A DNA stretch of 64,000 nt from Mantis religiosa (Eukaryota > Arthropoda > Insecta > Mantodea > Mantidae): positions 463,635,689-463,699,688 of the forward strand of contig CM060950.1 in NCBI GenBank assembly GCA_030765055.1, given 5' to 3'. Below are positions 32,317 through 46,234 of the stretch, in pieces. Numbering within the stretch: position 1 is the first letter of the stretch; each line of letters begins with the position of its first letter. Both the position numbers and the translations under genes were made by a program. The notes below the pieces were generated by a model that was given only the letters and a program-made list of their open reading frames with translations, did no database searches and had not been told where the DNA came from.

Positions 32317-35300
32317 GTGAGTAATTCAGACAACAAATGCATTCTTCATTGATTGTTATTAAACTACGATACAAAATACTGTGATACTAAATTCAAAGTT
32401 CTGGGCAGATGAAGTGTAGGGTGCATTAGAAATGCACCTGCAGATTCTCTCGTCTTATCGACAGGAAACTGAACTTTTACCGTAATTCTAAAAGGAATTA
32501 CTCAGGAATTACTGAAGTTTTAATTAATATAGTATTTGTACACAGCTAAGCTGTATGCAACAAATTATGCACATGTTGCTTATATAATTTTTATGTTTTT
32601 GATTCGGGGAAGTGATTAACAATAATTTGCAGTTGGTAGTTCCCCACCATCAAGATAGATCTACAGCTGCTGAGGGAATTTTGCTGCCACTAAGATAATC
32701 AGTCTCGTCAGACGCTGTCTTGCAGTTTCCCTGCACACATGCAGTCCCTCAAAGTCCATTTGTGAAACTTTAGCCCAGTTTATGACAGCTGTCTGCTACA
32801 GGCTTCTAGAGACATACCTCAGGGCGAACCAAGTTGTGCGGACACGAGAAACACCGCTAACTTACAAAACTCCCTCGATGGTCCGCCGGTTCTTTATGCT
32901 TTTAAGGGAATAGGAGGAGGTATAGGAGAATAAGTTACACTCCTTTTAGACCAATTGCACTTTATTGTCAAAAACGATTGACACATTAATTTAAATTAAA
33001 CAAAAAATAAATAACTAGTAGTTTTAGAGATGTGATTTTAATTTAAGTTTTTCTTATATATTATATAATCACATCCCAAAATTTGAGATATGTTGTCCAG
33101 GAACAAAAGGAATACTGTTTAAATTAAAATTGGCTGTACTGAAGAATGTGAATTTCTCTTTGAAATTATTTAGATTAAGACTAAGTCAAGTTATCGTATC
33201 CTTAATTTAAATTTTAAGCTACATATTGTTAGAATATATCATAAAGCAAATTATTTGTATAGTGGGTAAAACGTTATACAAAAACTTTTGAAATAATTGT
33301 TCTTATTTTACTTTTATCGCAATAAAATTAAATAATTTTATACGTATTAAAGAAAATCCCCAACAGGGGTTAATCTAAATCAATAACTGCTTTCCCATTT
33401 TATTTTCCTTACACACGTTTTAATCATGGTTTTCAATTATTTATTCCTTTCTATCATAGAGATATTTTAAATAGATGTAGCTTGAAATCTTTCTACCTTT
33501 CTTGATAGTACAATAAAATTATTCAAAGAAACTGTTGTTTGAATTTGATCATCACGACACTGAGGACTAATTAGCGCGATTAATGTTTTAAGGAGGTAAA
33601 ATTATAGTTCAGGGCACTTCGACGATGCCTCTAACACAAACCTCTTTTCTTGTCCTGACTGATACTAAGATGAATAAAAGATTTTAAAAATTCTTGAATT
33701 TAGGTTATAATTGTATTCGATATTTATGTTAAAATGTAAAAATGAATCCTAAAGCTTTTTTTCCTTATCACATTTTCGGAGTCATCCTGTTTTTCTTAGA
33801 TTTTAAGACAGCATACATTAATGATGAGAACAATGTCTGTGACAATTATGCCAGTTATTAAAATTTTGGAACTTACATTTTAAAATATTACATTCAATTA
33901 ATGCAACCATCAAATTAAATCTTACAAGTTCTTATGAATTTTTGTACTTTATGAATAAAAATATTAGGTTGTTGGAAATCTATAGGTGCTCATAGAACAA
34001 TGTGTACATCCAGATACTGGACATCTACAAAGAACGTCCTCAATTTAATATTGAAATCAATATATCAGTATTTTGAGATTTATCTTAAGATTTCCCATAG
34101 GAACTGGGTGCAGCTTGGCAGCAGGAAGTATAATGCTCTTTCTAATCTATTTTGTTACCATTTGAAGCGAAAGTCTACCATGTTTAAGGTTTGACTACCA
34201 CTTTAGATTTTAATTTGCTCAAAGGGTGATAATAAAGGGCTTTCCTTGTTTGGTTTTCAGTAGCGGCTAGTGTGGTCGCTTGTCACTACAGGGGGAGATA
34301 TAATTTTATTCTACTTTAACATATTCAAAGTATGTACAATAATTTATAACCTGGCTCAGGGAAATAGCTGCCTTTTTGTAGTTCTTAACTCGTATTATTA
34401 TTATGATTGTTATCATCATTATAATTATTTTAGTAGTTGTGCGGATTTTTATCCAATTGACAACTACATAAATGCTATTATTTCAAGTAATTTAAACCTT
34501 GTAGAAGTAAGAGAGTTTCCAAAAAATGCTATGTAGTTCAGGCATTTAAAAATAACAAATTTTCACGATATTCGCACTATAGTGAATATAATAGCTTTAT
34601 ACGTTTTAGTTCGGCTTAGCAGTTAACTCTTCGCTTTTATTGACCAGAAATGTGATAAATTGTAAATTATGCTGACTAAAACGTGCGCAACTCATTTCTG
34701 TTTTTGTTTATTTAGTTTACTTTGAGAAAGATAAAACGTATACAAACACTTGAAATACATATGTTTAGTCTTAGTATAATAAATGATTATATATTCAAAG
34801 ATAAACGCGTATAAATCACCTACAGAGAGGAGGAATGAACAGCGATGGGAATAAATGTCTCCTAAAGGAACAAAACACCACATGATCATTGACTTCTGTA
34901 CTTATATTATCATGTGAGGCAGTTCAATGTTCTTTGGTAGCCTATGTTCCTGAGGAATGTACAAACGTTTAGAAAAGGTTCAGCATTGCATGCCTGTCTT
35001 TACATGTTTTAATGAAAGATGACGGTTTACTGTTATTTTATGGTATTTTATGTTTAATATGGTTGTATTAAGATCTGGCATTATGTCATTGCATTTTGTG
35101 GGGATATTAGCATTTGGATTTTGTGACATTTTCAACACTTTAGTACAACTAACATCAGAGCAGCGTGGAAATGTAACAGGAGTGTAAGGTTGAAAACGCT
35201 TCTTGATAGGACTTTCTAAAGGAAACCTGCTTGAGTAAAGTTCTAAATGCGAATTCACTGGTTCTGTTACTTTGAAACAAAATTGAGAAGAATGTAACAA

Positions 35301-38300
35301 TCGTGTGTTTGAAGAACGAATGCTTGGTTTTCAAATTCGGAAACAATATTCGACTACAAAAGAAAATTGCTATTAGCGGAGAGTTTTCTTCTGTTATTTA
35401 TCATTGTTATTATTACAACAATAAATTATTCCATTTATCAAATGGCGTATTTAGTAGACAAGCGTATATTCTTTATACACTCGGTATCAATAAAATTAAC
35501 AGAAATTTCTGTTCTAATGATACCGAAAATAGTCTAAACACTGAAGGTATTTGCATTAAATTCAATAGAACATCTAAACAAAATCTCATAATTAAAATGC
35601 AATAGAAATCATAAAATTCTGTCTGAAATACAGCCTAACTTATTTTACTGACTGATTGATTGGCAAAATTTCAACATCCGACTGGGCCATCGCCATACAT
35701 GTTTAAAGCTGTTCTATATTTACTTAAAAACAGCTGCTTAGAATGTACGTACGCCAGTTGTTTAGTATTTTCTATCCGTCATAGCCCACTCTGGATCATT
35801 GGTGCACTTCTATGCACAATGGTGAGCTCTACTTAACATATTTAAACTTAAAATGCCCTTACATTCCCTAAAAGAAACTTTACGTGATTAGGGAATCAAG
35901 AATTAACTCCATCATACAGATCTAAGCACCTTCATAACCCATTAGCTCCTTAAAATTATCTTATTGGAAGCTGTTTTCAACTGATTAATAGGATTACCTG
36001 CTTTTAAAACGATAATTCATGGAGGTTTTCTCTTTAGTGATATTATAGAAATATTTTCGTAGTTTACGTACATTTCTCTTTTCTTTCAAAGCTGCAAAAG
36101 CTATGAACATTAGATGATTTTTATTTGAAAAGAAATGCATAGGTATATCTTCAAAAGAGTAGCAGATGCTTTTGAAATTGGATTCTCGCTATAAAAAAGC
36201 TTATTTGCTGTCCTAAATTTTTATTACTGGTAATCACAATGATTGACTCAGCTTGACTCTTTTAGTTTTGTGTATTAGGTTTAGATATGACTTTAAGAAA
36301 ACCGGACCTCTAATTACACTCAAGACATAAAGTTTCATTTGCCGATTCTTAAACAAAATACTTAAATGATTAACTGATATACCCTCAGTTCCTGGACAAT
36401 ATACAATGATGGACACTTTAGTTGCTTCGTTTCTATATGAAACAATCAATAACTGCATTAATGATCCGTTTTGCTTGTTTGCATTCGACAAGCAAAAATG
36501 GGTCTGCACTGAATTCTATATTTAGTCGTGTTGCTTTCCCAGTCCTGTGGATTATGTATAAAAATCGCTGTAAAATTGTCTTTGAGATCAAAATAAAAAA
36601 CGTAAAATGGACATATGTTTAGTGTTATTTAAAGTTCAATTTAAAGGAAAGTTTATATTTTGAAATTAAAGAATGTAAATAACAATAAAGTGAAAGCCAA
36701 AGAATTTAATTACTGTATAAATCTTGATTAATAAAAAGGATGCAATGCAATAAATGTGTCCATCACTGCAAGATTATCTTAATATATAGCTATTACTAAC
36801 AAGAAGTTATAAAAAGAAAACCTTTGCTGATTTATAACATTATCTCTGAGTCATAGACACATATAGTAGACACAAAGCTCAGTTTTTGTTGAGATAATAT
36901 GCTTATCACCAGCTAGAGAAAAAAAGGTATCACATAAGTCTTAAACCCATGCAGAAGAAACTGGAATGTAAACATTCTTTGGATTTTGTTGATTTTCTTC
37001 AGATAGGTGAACCACTGAAATGAACATCACCGCCAGGCTGTGATTTATGTGCAAGTGTTCAATAATGATCAAAGTTCACTTCATTTATCAGCAAGGATTA
37101 ATATTAAATAATTTAATTTCTTTTTGCTGTCACGAACATGCAAGTGTCATTAAAATCCATATCGAGTATGTATAATGTCGATTCAGTTCTTCATTTAAGC
37201 GTTTGCCATGGACTGAAGATAATTAAAAAGTTACTGTAGCACTTCATCACTGTAACTGGGCACTAATTTTATGACAACATGTAGTAAAATAAGTTATGCT
37301 TATGTATAAACATGAAAAATTTGCAAATTCTGATTTAAATGCAGTTGAAATAGCAGTTAACGCAAGCTTGCACAAATGCATCATAAAGGACGGTTATGGC
37401 TTTTGGGCATACATAAATTCGTTTTAACCTTGGTAATTAATACAAACTGGCGAAAACATTCATAATACAAACTATTTTAAGGAAGTAGTGAGTAATCATT
37501 TAATACTGAAGAACAAAATATCGTTGAGTTTTCTGATGTCTGCTTGTTTCATGACTTCATTAACTGCGTCCTCTCTAGTTGCAATTGGAATCATTTCTAG
37601 AAGTTGGCCATCTATGGTTACGTTCAGCTGTTATCTCTAGCACGAAATGGCTTCCTGCTGCAAACAAATGCAAGCATTTCTTTAGTATAATGTTTTGTTT
37701 TCCTCGTTAGCGTTACATAAGAGTAGGTTCTGTTTCAACCCTATAGAAATTCCAACGCGAAATGATTACCACTAAATTATATTTAAACCTTTAATAATTT
37801 TAAACTTGAGTCAGCATAATCGTAATGAAATATTTATTTTGTAAGTTTACCATTTCGATTATGTAAATACACTCATCAAATGTTTGACAACTTAACCATT
37901 ACGTAATGTAACCAGTCTGCTTCTATATATCCTGCATATCTGCTGAGCTTTTCTGTTTCAATAGCAGTGATTTTGGTTCAAGGACGTTAATATCTTATTT
38001 TCTCATAGACCTGAGTCTCTCCTACTCATTAAGTTTACTGGAATCTCAGTGAAACATTTGAGGTTAGGCTCCAATGATTATTTAGCGAAGATTGAAGCCT
38101 CGCTTGCAAAGTTGTCAATGAATCATTATTTCCAATTGCCACAGAAGAATAGAATAAGCATTTGACGCACTCTACTTTAACGAAGCTTCAGTGAATAAAT
38201 ACATATGCAATATACTTTTTAAATCAATCGTGGTTTTGACTCTGATCCCGTTCATGGTGTAATGAAAAATTTAATTTCCCGTAATTTTTGCTTATTGTTA

Positions 38301-38414
38301 ACTAATATATGTGCTTATTTTGCCTATTTTGTGTGTTTATTATTGTAGACATAGTTGCTGAATGCTATCATTAAATATTATATGCATCATAAGTTTTTAT
38401 TTATTAATATAAAT
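32317..38414. other. 6-kb AT-rich stretch without recognisable features
   Basis: Many A/T runs and only short frames. The frames at 34270-34536, 34980-35605 and 36234-36622 are low-complexity or overlap on both strands and show no domain. I see no repeat with a second copy in the window. Confidence 0.45.
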
Positions 38415-38730
38415 TGACTTGCCGTGGAGTAGTGGGCTAGGACTCTTGCTCCGGTTTTATGACCCGGTTCAATCCCACCCTTGGTGATGGATTTTAAGTT
38501 CCATATATAGGACCCACTCAGCATCGTGATGTATTTGAGGAAGGTAGCGAATCCCGCTCAATGAAAGTCAACTTTCTGGCTGAATTGCGTTATCTCCTCC
38601 CGGTATGGTTGGATGATCGTCCGCCTCTACGGAGCGTATGTGGGCGTGAGGCTGTCAGTAGAGTTGGTATGTCCAGTCCAGTCCCGAGTTGAGCTGTACG
38701 CTGTGGATTAATTAATCTAATAGTAAATTA
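38415..38730 (+). repeat. tRNA-derived SINE, type S5, copy 1
   Basis: Head: GTGGAGTAGTGGGCTAGGAC (A-box) and CCGGTTCAATCCC (B-box). Body blocks shared with 46972-47245 are TTTTAAGT(T/C)CC, CCACTCA.CATCGTGA, GTGGGCGTGAGGC and GTCGAGTTGGTA-like. The copies are diverged. Confidence 0.75.
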
Positions 38731-39264
38731 AAATTTCATCAACACGACGACTGACTGAGAGGTGTATGTTATTTCTCTTTTATAAGCTCAACAACCAGAA
38801 AACATTTCCAGTTCGCCACCAAATTACGAGTAATATTGATAAACTTGTTTCTGAAACCAACATGTTCAAGAAGTATTCAAGATCCATTCATTATTTTCCA
38901 GAAATAGTCTAAAATACAAATGCGGCAAGGGCATTGGGGAATTAGATGCAAAACTACTTCTATACTAATATATTATTTTGTAGGATCATGTACTTTTTTA
39001 GGCAGCCCCACACACTTAAATTTTTCCCTCTCTTTCTGGTCAATGCTGACGTTAGGAGGCGCTTGGGTTCCCTCAGAGCGCGGAACTAAAATCAATTTTA
39101 ATAATTCTGTGGAGAGTAGTGTTTCGCATTTTATATTTCTCTTATTATTTAACACACGTTGAAATGTGAAATCCCTGCCCTGTAAATATTCAAATTGTTA
39201 TATCTGACTTAGTCTTAGAAATCGATCATAATATAATTTAAATTAACAATCAATTTTTGTTACT
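38731..39264. other. Non-coding stretch, nothing recognised
   Basis: AT-rich. The open frame at 38920-39162 is overlapped by a minus-strand frame and has no domain. Confidence 0.35.
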
Positions 39265-39640
39265 GTGGAAACGCAGAGTCAGACTGAAAAATTCAATGCC
39301 ATAGCCGGGATTTGAACCACGGATCTTCTGGTCTCCGTCCAACCGGTCTAACCATTGAGCTACTATGGCCAACGTGTCGATATGACATTAACTTCTCCAA
39401 CTGAATCGTATTTTTCCCGGTAAACTACTTAGGAGTTCTCAAACACATGAGACAACTATCTTAATGGCGACTTACAACATGTAAATACTTTAAGGCCCGG
39501 GCTTTAGGGATTTAGGTCAATTAATGGAAATTAATTGTTCTTTCACACCGGCCACGTGTAGGCTAAATTGTGGAAACGTAGAGTCAGACTTTCGCACACG
39601 GCCAGTGTGAAAGAACAATTAATTTCCAATTTTTGGTATT
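39265..39640. repeat. Palindromic S1-type SINE, diverged
   Basis: A minus-strand S1 head (ATTTGAACCACGGATC at 39311-39326 to AGCTACTATGGCC) starts the unit. At the other end, AATGGAAATTAATTGTTCTTTC (39523-39544) and its near-exact inverse at about 39613-39634 form a hairpin. GTGGAAACGTAGAGTCAGAC is present at 39575-39594 and, with one change, at 39271-39290. The layout is a rearranged or foldback version of the S1 family. Confidence 0.75.
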
Positions 39641-40385
39641 GCTCATCCACTTTAAGCACTTTAGCTTACTTTTAAGTGTATTGAATTTTTGAAATACGCG
39701 ATAGAGGAGATATTCTAGAGATTTCAGTCAAAAAAAAACATTTACATAAAAATAATAATAAAATTGTACCCATATAAAGCACAATGGTTAATGTTGGTAA
39801 CGGGATGTTAAACCGCCTGCAGCATGCTCATCGTTACCTAATTGTAGCACTGCGTTTTAATATTCGTGTCATATCCTATTACGTTTGCTCTTGAATCCAA
39901 AGAAGGTTAATGTGAAATAAGACTTTCAATTACTAGACTTACACATATTGGTGTGGACCGCTAGCCACTCAAGTGGCTCCTCCACTTTCATTATATATCT
40001 ACGTACAAATAAACTTTATTAATAGGGTAATGCATTTGTCTCCAACTGAATTCAGACCATTAAGATATTGACTAACCTGGAGCAGGTGTGCAACACACGG
40101 TATAAGGAGTTTATGTGTCCGTAGCAAATTAAGGCAAACACTTAGGGAAGTCACATCATGTGTGCCTTCCTCTATGCTCAACTGAAAGGTTCATTCTTCA
40201 TGAACCTCAAACATATAACAAGTTAATGCAAATTAATTGTTATGTAATTACTGCTCCTTTAATAAAATAGAATTGTAATGTTTCTACTAATAGAATTTTT
40301 TGGTTTATGTAGAAATCCTTCGAACTGCATTTTTAAATGCTTTTGATTAAAATACCCATTTGACATTTCTCTACCACTTCTTGAG
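39641..40385. other. Non-coding stretch, nothing recognised
   Basis: AT-rich, with only short open frames and no second-copy repeat seen. Confidence 0.4.
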
Positions 40386-40390
40386 GTATG

Positions 40391-40665
<275 letters not shown>

Positions 40666-40919
40666 AATTGAGTGCAGTGGTTTCCTCAACAATCAATAGT
40701 TTTAAAGAAACTAATTTAACCGATTAAATATGATTGTGGCAGTCAAGAAAGGAGGTATATAATGTTTCAAAATATAAAATGTAAAGGAATTATCAACAAA
40801 GATGGGCAAAACGTGCAAGGTAAAAAGGTACGCGGGTTGTATGGTGTTAATTATTGAAGCAAACCAAAGGGAAAGCTTTAAGTGTCATAATGCCTATCAA
40901 ATAACAAGTGGTAACCTTG

Positions 40920-41415
40920 CTTCAGGTTCAAATGTTCCTTAAATAGAGGTGGAGTAGGTAGCGGTGGGGACGCCGAGATCTCGTCCCTGAATTGGAACTT
41001 TTATATATACATCCAGTGAGGAACGGATCAGATGAAGGAACCAAAGGAGGCTGTAGGGACGGAGAGATTACCACCCCAGTGGGAACATGTCCATACCGCA
41101 TATACCGTCGGAGGATAGCTTAGAGGTCCCTCCAGGGGGAACCAGGGGAAGCTCTACCTCCCTCTGACGTAACCCAGAAGTTCCAAGTGGCAAGCCTCCA
41201 AGCTTTCTTCTCACAGTCAGTGGACACAAAGTCCTAGAATGGTGAAACAGGGAGACAATGTGCGTGAGAGGATAGCCGCAGCAGGAGACACCACTGCAAC
41301 AATCACCTTGTAAACAATAACGGAAAAACCCATGGCCAGAGTGGCCTACCACAGGCATTCGCACTCAGCACCTCCTAAATGCGGGCCTCCCAGGTTGCAT
41401 TGGAACTACCTATAG
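40920..41415. repeat. GC-richer block, probable unclassified repeat
   Basis: The composition contrasts with the AT-rich flanks: GGTGGGGACGCCGAGATC, CCTCCAGGGGGAACCAGGGG and CCTCCCTCTGACG. A 98-residue minus-strand frame (41364-41068) is open but has no recognised domain. It resembles the untranslated part of a non-LTR element in composition only. Confidence 0.35.
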
Positions 41416-41784
41416 CGTAGTCCTCAGCCTCTCTTTTATGGCATCTATTTCTTATCGAGGGAGAGTGAGAGAAAGAGAGAATACAACAAATGAGGCTTGA
41501 AATGGTGCTCTGACTTACTTACGACATAATCCGAAATGCATGTTCTTTGATCAAAGTGTACCCGTTGTCTGGATTGTATAAACATCTGAGCTGAATTGTC
41601 TCGAATTTCTGTTCTTGGTGTCTTTATGTCACTCAGCATAACAGCACTCTTTGTTAATGTTTACTAAAAGTGCATCTTGCCTTCTTGAATTTGATTAACC
41701 CGAGGTGCCGTTGCTGATCGTAGTGAGAGAGATGTGAAGAGCGTACCTCATATGTGGTACCTAGGTAGCATGTCTGCGTGATAT

Positions 41785-41940
41785 TGAAGAGATGTTATGT
41801 TCAATCTCGCTCAGTGTGAGTTGTCCTTTAGAAGAATGTCGAGTAACTCTTAAGTTCTATGGAACCTGGACTCATATGAGCATTATTTCACAAATTTCAT
41901 TCATCCTCCGTTATGACTTACGTTAGACGGCATTGAAAAA
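41785..41940 (+). repeat. SINE type S2, partial copy
   Basis: Blocks CTCAGTGTGAGTT, GAGTAACTCTTAAG, TATGGAACCTGGACTCATAT, GAGCAT and TTATGACTTACG follow the S2 order seen at 47599-47822. The tRNA head is missing. An A-rich tail is at 41936-41951. Confidence 0.65.
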
Positions 41941-41951
41941 AAAGAAGAAAA

Positions 41952-42850
41952 GAAAATTGCGTGGACTGATATATCGAGAGAAGTTTATTTCTAAGAGTTT
42001 CGAGGTGATTTAAATGTAGTGCAGATGAACGAGAAAAGAAGCTATAATGGGATGTTTAACTCACTAAACTACTGCATGGTGTAGTGCAACCAGAAGACAG
42101 AAAAATTCATGGTTTAGCACTACAGGCAGATATAGTATTTACAATATATTAATCATAATCAATATCTTAAGATGTTCGATAATCTAATTCATGAAGGGAA
42201 ATTTCACCAATAACTAAACAGAGTAGCAATTTCTGTAAGATAGATGAGAGTGTATAAAATGCATAACAAGATTATATGCATTAACACTTCCAGCGTTATC
42301 CCAATTAACAATTATAAATAATAACGATTATTGACAACTTACAGTAAATTACACTTTGGAATTATTAATTGGGAGGAAACAACCCTGATTAAATTGCAGA
42401 GTGTTTATATAATTATAATTGGCAGAAACTAGCTTTATGGTAATGCTTGTTCATTATAAATTTGAAAACAAAAATTATCTATAAGAAACTCAACCAAAAA
42501 TTATCTATAAGAAACGGTAACGGATTGCTTTATGTTTCCATAGGGTAAATTACTATTTTATCTAAACCTGTATAATAAACAGATTTAGAGAGAAAAGATG
42601 ACTTAATAAAGCACAAATCGTTAGAGAATTGAAAAGGTCTTCTTTGGAGGTGCCAAACTGCAAGCCTCTTGAATTTTTTAGCAGATTTTTTTTTCAAACC
42701 ATGGGAACACACTGTGCCTCATTTACAGTTTAAAATATTATATAAATATTTTTAAAATGAACAGCAGAAATTCAATTTCAGCTTATTAGTTTGCTTTACT
42801 AAAATAAAGGTCCGTATTAAAGAAGTAATATTTGTCACTTAATTTCATAC
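41952..42850. other. AT-rich stretch with a small tandem duplication
   Basis: CAAAAATTATCTATAAGAAAC... is duplicated at about 42470-42490 and 42493-42513. No coding or mobile-element signal. Confidence 0.5.
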
Positions 42851-42852
42851 AC

Positions 42853-43545
42853 GGGTCTGTCAAAAATTAGTGGCGACATTGATTGCGTTTAGAGCTATCA
42901 GCGATAAATCATGTAAGCTGATAACAATGAAAAATAAGAGCATGAAATGTTTGTTAACTGTGAGTTTGAAGACATTAATTTTATTTAACAAGACATTTTT
43001 AGTAAGTTTAATTGTAGGCTGCTATGTTTAGGGCTCTAAATATGTGTAGTAAATACGAACAAAGATACTTCATTAAAATTCAGAGATATCAATGCTCGAC
43101 AATGCCATAGAGAATAATTGGAAGCTTGTGATAGACTTAAGCATATCGTACCGTGGCTAGGTGGGCGAATGTATTTCGTAGAGGAAGGGAAGACGTCCAT
43201 AAAAAGTGGAGCTGGCAGACCGCAATCAGCAAGTGATGATGTGCATGTGAATGCTGTTAGAGCACTGCTAGAAGAATATCATTGTTGGACTTCCACTGAA
43301 CTAGCAAGGGAAAATGAAATCACCACATAAAGGAGTTTGCTTTAGAACTAGACAGGCAGTTATAGCAGCAGTCGAGAAGTTTGTTCGAATATTAGAACAA
43401 TACGCTGTATATCGCATACGTCGGCTCCCTAATGTGTGGAGGCGAGTTGAAAGAGATTACTTCTAAGCAATGCAATAATGTGACCGCTCCAAAAATGTTT
43501 TATTTGTTGTTAGTTCAAATGTTGCCACTAATTATTGAATGACCT
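42853..43545 (+). mobile_element. Deleted mariner-like transposon with inverted ends
   Basis: The left end GGGTCTGTCAAAAATTAGTG (42853-42872) matches the reverse complement of the right end, GGTCATTCAATAATTAGTGG (43544-43525), with small differences. Inside, the frame at 43118-43330 reads WLGGRMYFVEEGKTSIKSGA, GRPQSASDDVHVNAVRALLE and STELARE. This is the HTH region of mariner transposases (W...F..G..S..D....GRP.......V..V..L). After a stop, about 43420-43465 reads RIRRLPNVWRRVERDYF and a stop, which resembles the C-terminal end. The catalytic middle is absent, so the copy is non-autonomous. Confidence 0.8.
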
Positions 43546-44207
43546 AAATATTTTTTAAATTATTTTAATTATCGGCTTTGCTCATGCTAAAGATTGGAAA
43601 ACGTTAAGGCGTATCTATTGGTTTATTTGTAGTCTACATTCAACCCTATTACAAGCTTACCCTGCAAATTAATCAAGGTCTATAAACTGAGGCAGCTATG
43701 AAAATTTATGCTGTCGGAAACTGACGTGTTAGATGGCAACATTCGGATTAATTACAGTAGAATATGAAACGTTTCCCATTTGTATTCCAGGAGTTAATAG
43801 CCAGCGCATGTTATAACCGTAACGAGGCACTCATCGCCTGCCCATATGCTTAGCTTCGCATCGAAATGTAAATTAATACGTAATTCCAAAATCGCCGCAA
43901 CATTACGAATAGTTCATGTTTACCTCACATCGTTTATATCCGCAAATATCGGCTTATGTCGCCGACATATCGAAATATGCATAGATCCAAATTATAACAG
44001 TGTTTGGATGACAATGGAGGTCTGTATTGTTGAATTATTCATTGAATAGTGATTTTGCGTATTAGCAAACTAATTAAAATTTAGAAGTGTGTACAAATGT
44101 AGAGCCATTTTTTATGTTTATTGTAGCTACGTTTTCAAAATGTAGCCAATTTGCCTCTAACACGTACATGGAACTTTTGCAACTAATTGTGTCGTTCCTT
44201 TCTGCGT
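43546..44207. other. Non-coding stretch, nothing recognised
   Basis: AT-rich. The open frame at 43846-44049 shows no domain and no second copy. Confidence 0.4.
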
Positions 44208-44222
44208 AATTCTGAGCTCTCG

Positions 44223-44454
44223 GCCCACCTTGATAGCGTAGACTGTAGCGTGATTGCCTCACGTTCAAGAGATCCCAAGTTCTATTCTCGGTCTTGGTGA
44301 GTTATATGGATGAGGTTTTTTCAGAAGTTTTATCTTATCCAGGCAGACGAATATCAGGTTATTCTAAGCTGTATGGTTCCTGAGGTCATTTGAGCATCAT
44401 TTCTTCATTTGTGGTCCGATATCACTTAACGTTATAGCACGTAAATTAAAAAAA
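44223..44454 (+). repeat. SINE type S2, full copy with 14-bp target duplication
   Basis: ATTCTGAGCTCTCG (44209-44222) and ATTCTGGGCTCTCG (44455-44468) flank the unit with one mismatch. The head reads GATAGCGTAGACTGTAGCG, GCCTCACGTTCAAGAGATCC and TTCTATTCTCGG. The tail ends TAAATTAAAAAAA. Confidence 0.88.
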
Positions 44455-44849
44455 ATTCTGGGCTCTCGAACTATATATGACACTGCTTCGCCTCTGAACT
44501 GGTTGTTTCTGTTATTAGTTCACTTAATTTTCCTCTTCAATTCATAATTACATATTTTTCGCTTGTCAGATTACGAATAGAATTAGACGGCGATGCGTGT
44601 TGGCGATAACGGAGTTTTAACGATCTCGAAATGACACCAATTCTGAAGCCGACACGAAGCTGGTGACATAAGAGTAGTCTTCTCCAGGAGAGACCTCAGT
44701 CAGCCATCCAAGCATCAAGAAGCAGTTCGTAAACTACCGTCCCGCCGCAACAAACTTAACGCCATCTCGTGGTTCTCCGATGAAACAAATGAAAGAAAAT
44801 TACGAGAATAAGATGGGATGGAGAGGTAATTCCTGGCAGAACAGACTAT

Positions 44850-45150
44850 CTATTAAAATGGTCCGCCAGCATAGCTTCGCACGTAGGCACTAGTGGGCCC
44901 TTTCCACGGACCCGTGGAGTAAGTGTGGAGAGAAAGACTAAGAGTTGACCTGATCCGGACGTCGACGTGAACTAACAGGAGAGGATCCCTTATAGCGACA
45001 TCAATCGAGACTCCAGCTAGATCTGTATAAAGCAACCACAATTTGAGGTTTCCGAGTGCAGATAAGATACTCTCTTTGATCGGCCCAAAGGAAATCGAAC
45101 TCGGGATCTTCAGAATGTGAGCATCACTCATTACCGTGGACCGTAAAGAC
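44850..45150 (-). repeat. tRNA-derived SINE, type S7
   Basis: On the minus strand the head reads ACGGTAATGAGTGATGCTC, ACATTCTGAAGATCCCGAG and TTCGATTTCC (B-box). A GC-richer body continues to about 44850. Only one copy was seen, so the distal limit is approximate. Confidence 0.5.
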
Positions 45151-45529
45151 CATGGTTCCTTTGTTGAATTCGCACTTTAGTACGTGAAATGTAAGGTTAT
45201 ATTTTGGTATTTATTGGATGACCTTCATTGAATATAATTGGTAGTGCCTGGCAATTGAAGATTTAAATGTGGAACCCTAAGTTTGCATCCCTTCGGTTTT
45301 ACTTTAGTGATCATTTGTATCAATACCATAGAAGAAAAACACTTATCTAGGTCAACATTTTCTTTTGCTTGAAAAATGTTTCCTCAAAGTGTGTGTATTA
45401 TTAAAGCGTTTTTAAATATTAAATCGCACATTATGGCATTCAATCAAAATTATATTCAGTATTTCTCCAGAAATACATGTGTTGGGATCTCTTGAATCTA
45501 AACAGAGCATTTTTAGAAAAGGGCCCTTG

Positions 45530-45690
45530 TGTGAATATTTGTATTTGTGAAAAGTAGAACTCAAAAGTGAATAATCAGTTAAATACCAAACGGAATATTT
45601 CAGTTTACATTTTTCAAAGAATACATCATAAAGATTTTCAAAAACATTCCGCCATCCCAGATTAAATTTTAGATCTACTATTTTTAAACA
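45530..45690 (+). repeat. Dispersed repeat R5, copy 3 (diverged)
   Basis: TTGTGTGAATATTTGTATTTGT leads into TTAAATACCAAACGGAATAT, CATTTTTCAAAGAATAC and TTTTCAAAAACATTCCGCC. The order is that of the copies at 2010 and 24196, but with many substitutions. Confidence 0.5.
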
Positions 45691-46234
45691 TCCAAACTTT
45701 CTCATAAATGGCTCTAAAGATTCATTAAAATTACATAAGTTCAAGGTTTGTTCATGCTAAAAGAAATAGTATGCACCTTGAATTATTTATGAAAGCCCTA
45801 AGAAGTTCTCTTAGTTCTTCATTCTTTTCGGAAACCGCAACAGAGAGACAAAATATTACTAAACCAAAATTATGGATCTCTTAAAACACACAATTTGTCG
45901 TACTTTTTGTGGAATTTAACAATTCTGAGATATTCTTTGATATTTGCCTGAATTTCACAATACGTATAATTTTCTCAGAAGTCGCTGTTCAGATTTTTAT
46001 CTCGTGAGCACGTAAGGAGAACGAAATTTCAAAATCATCACGTAGTTACCAACTCTTTCAAGATTTGACCATCGATTAAAGCCTACTGTATTCCAACATT
46101 CCCCTTGAAGGTGCAATATAATGGTTAATAATATAATATTTTATCTTAATTAACACGAAGCAGGTAGAGGAATAAGCGATTGCAACTTCTGGTATGATAT
46201 ATCATAAATATAATATTGTGTAATATCCATTATC

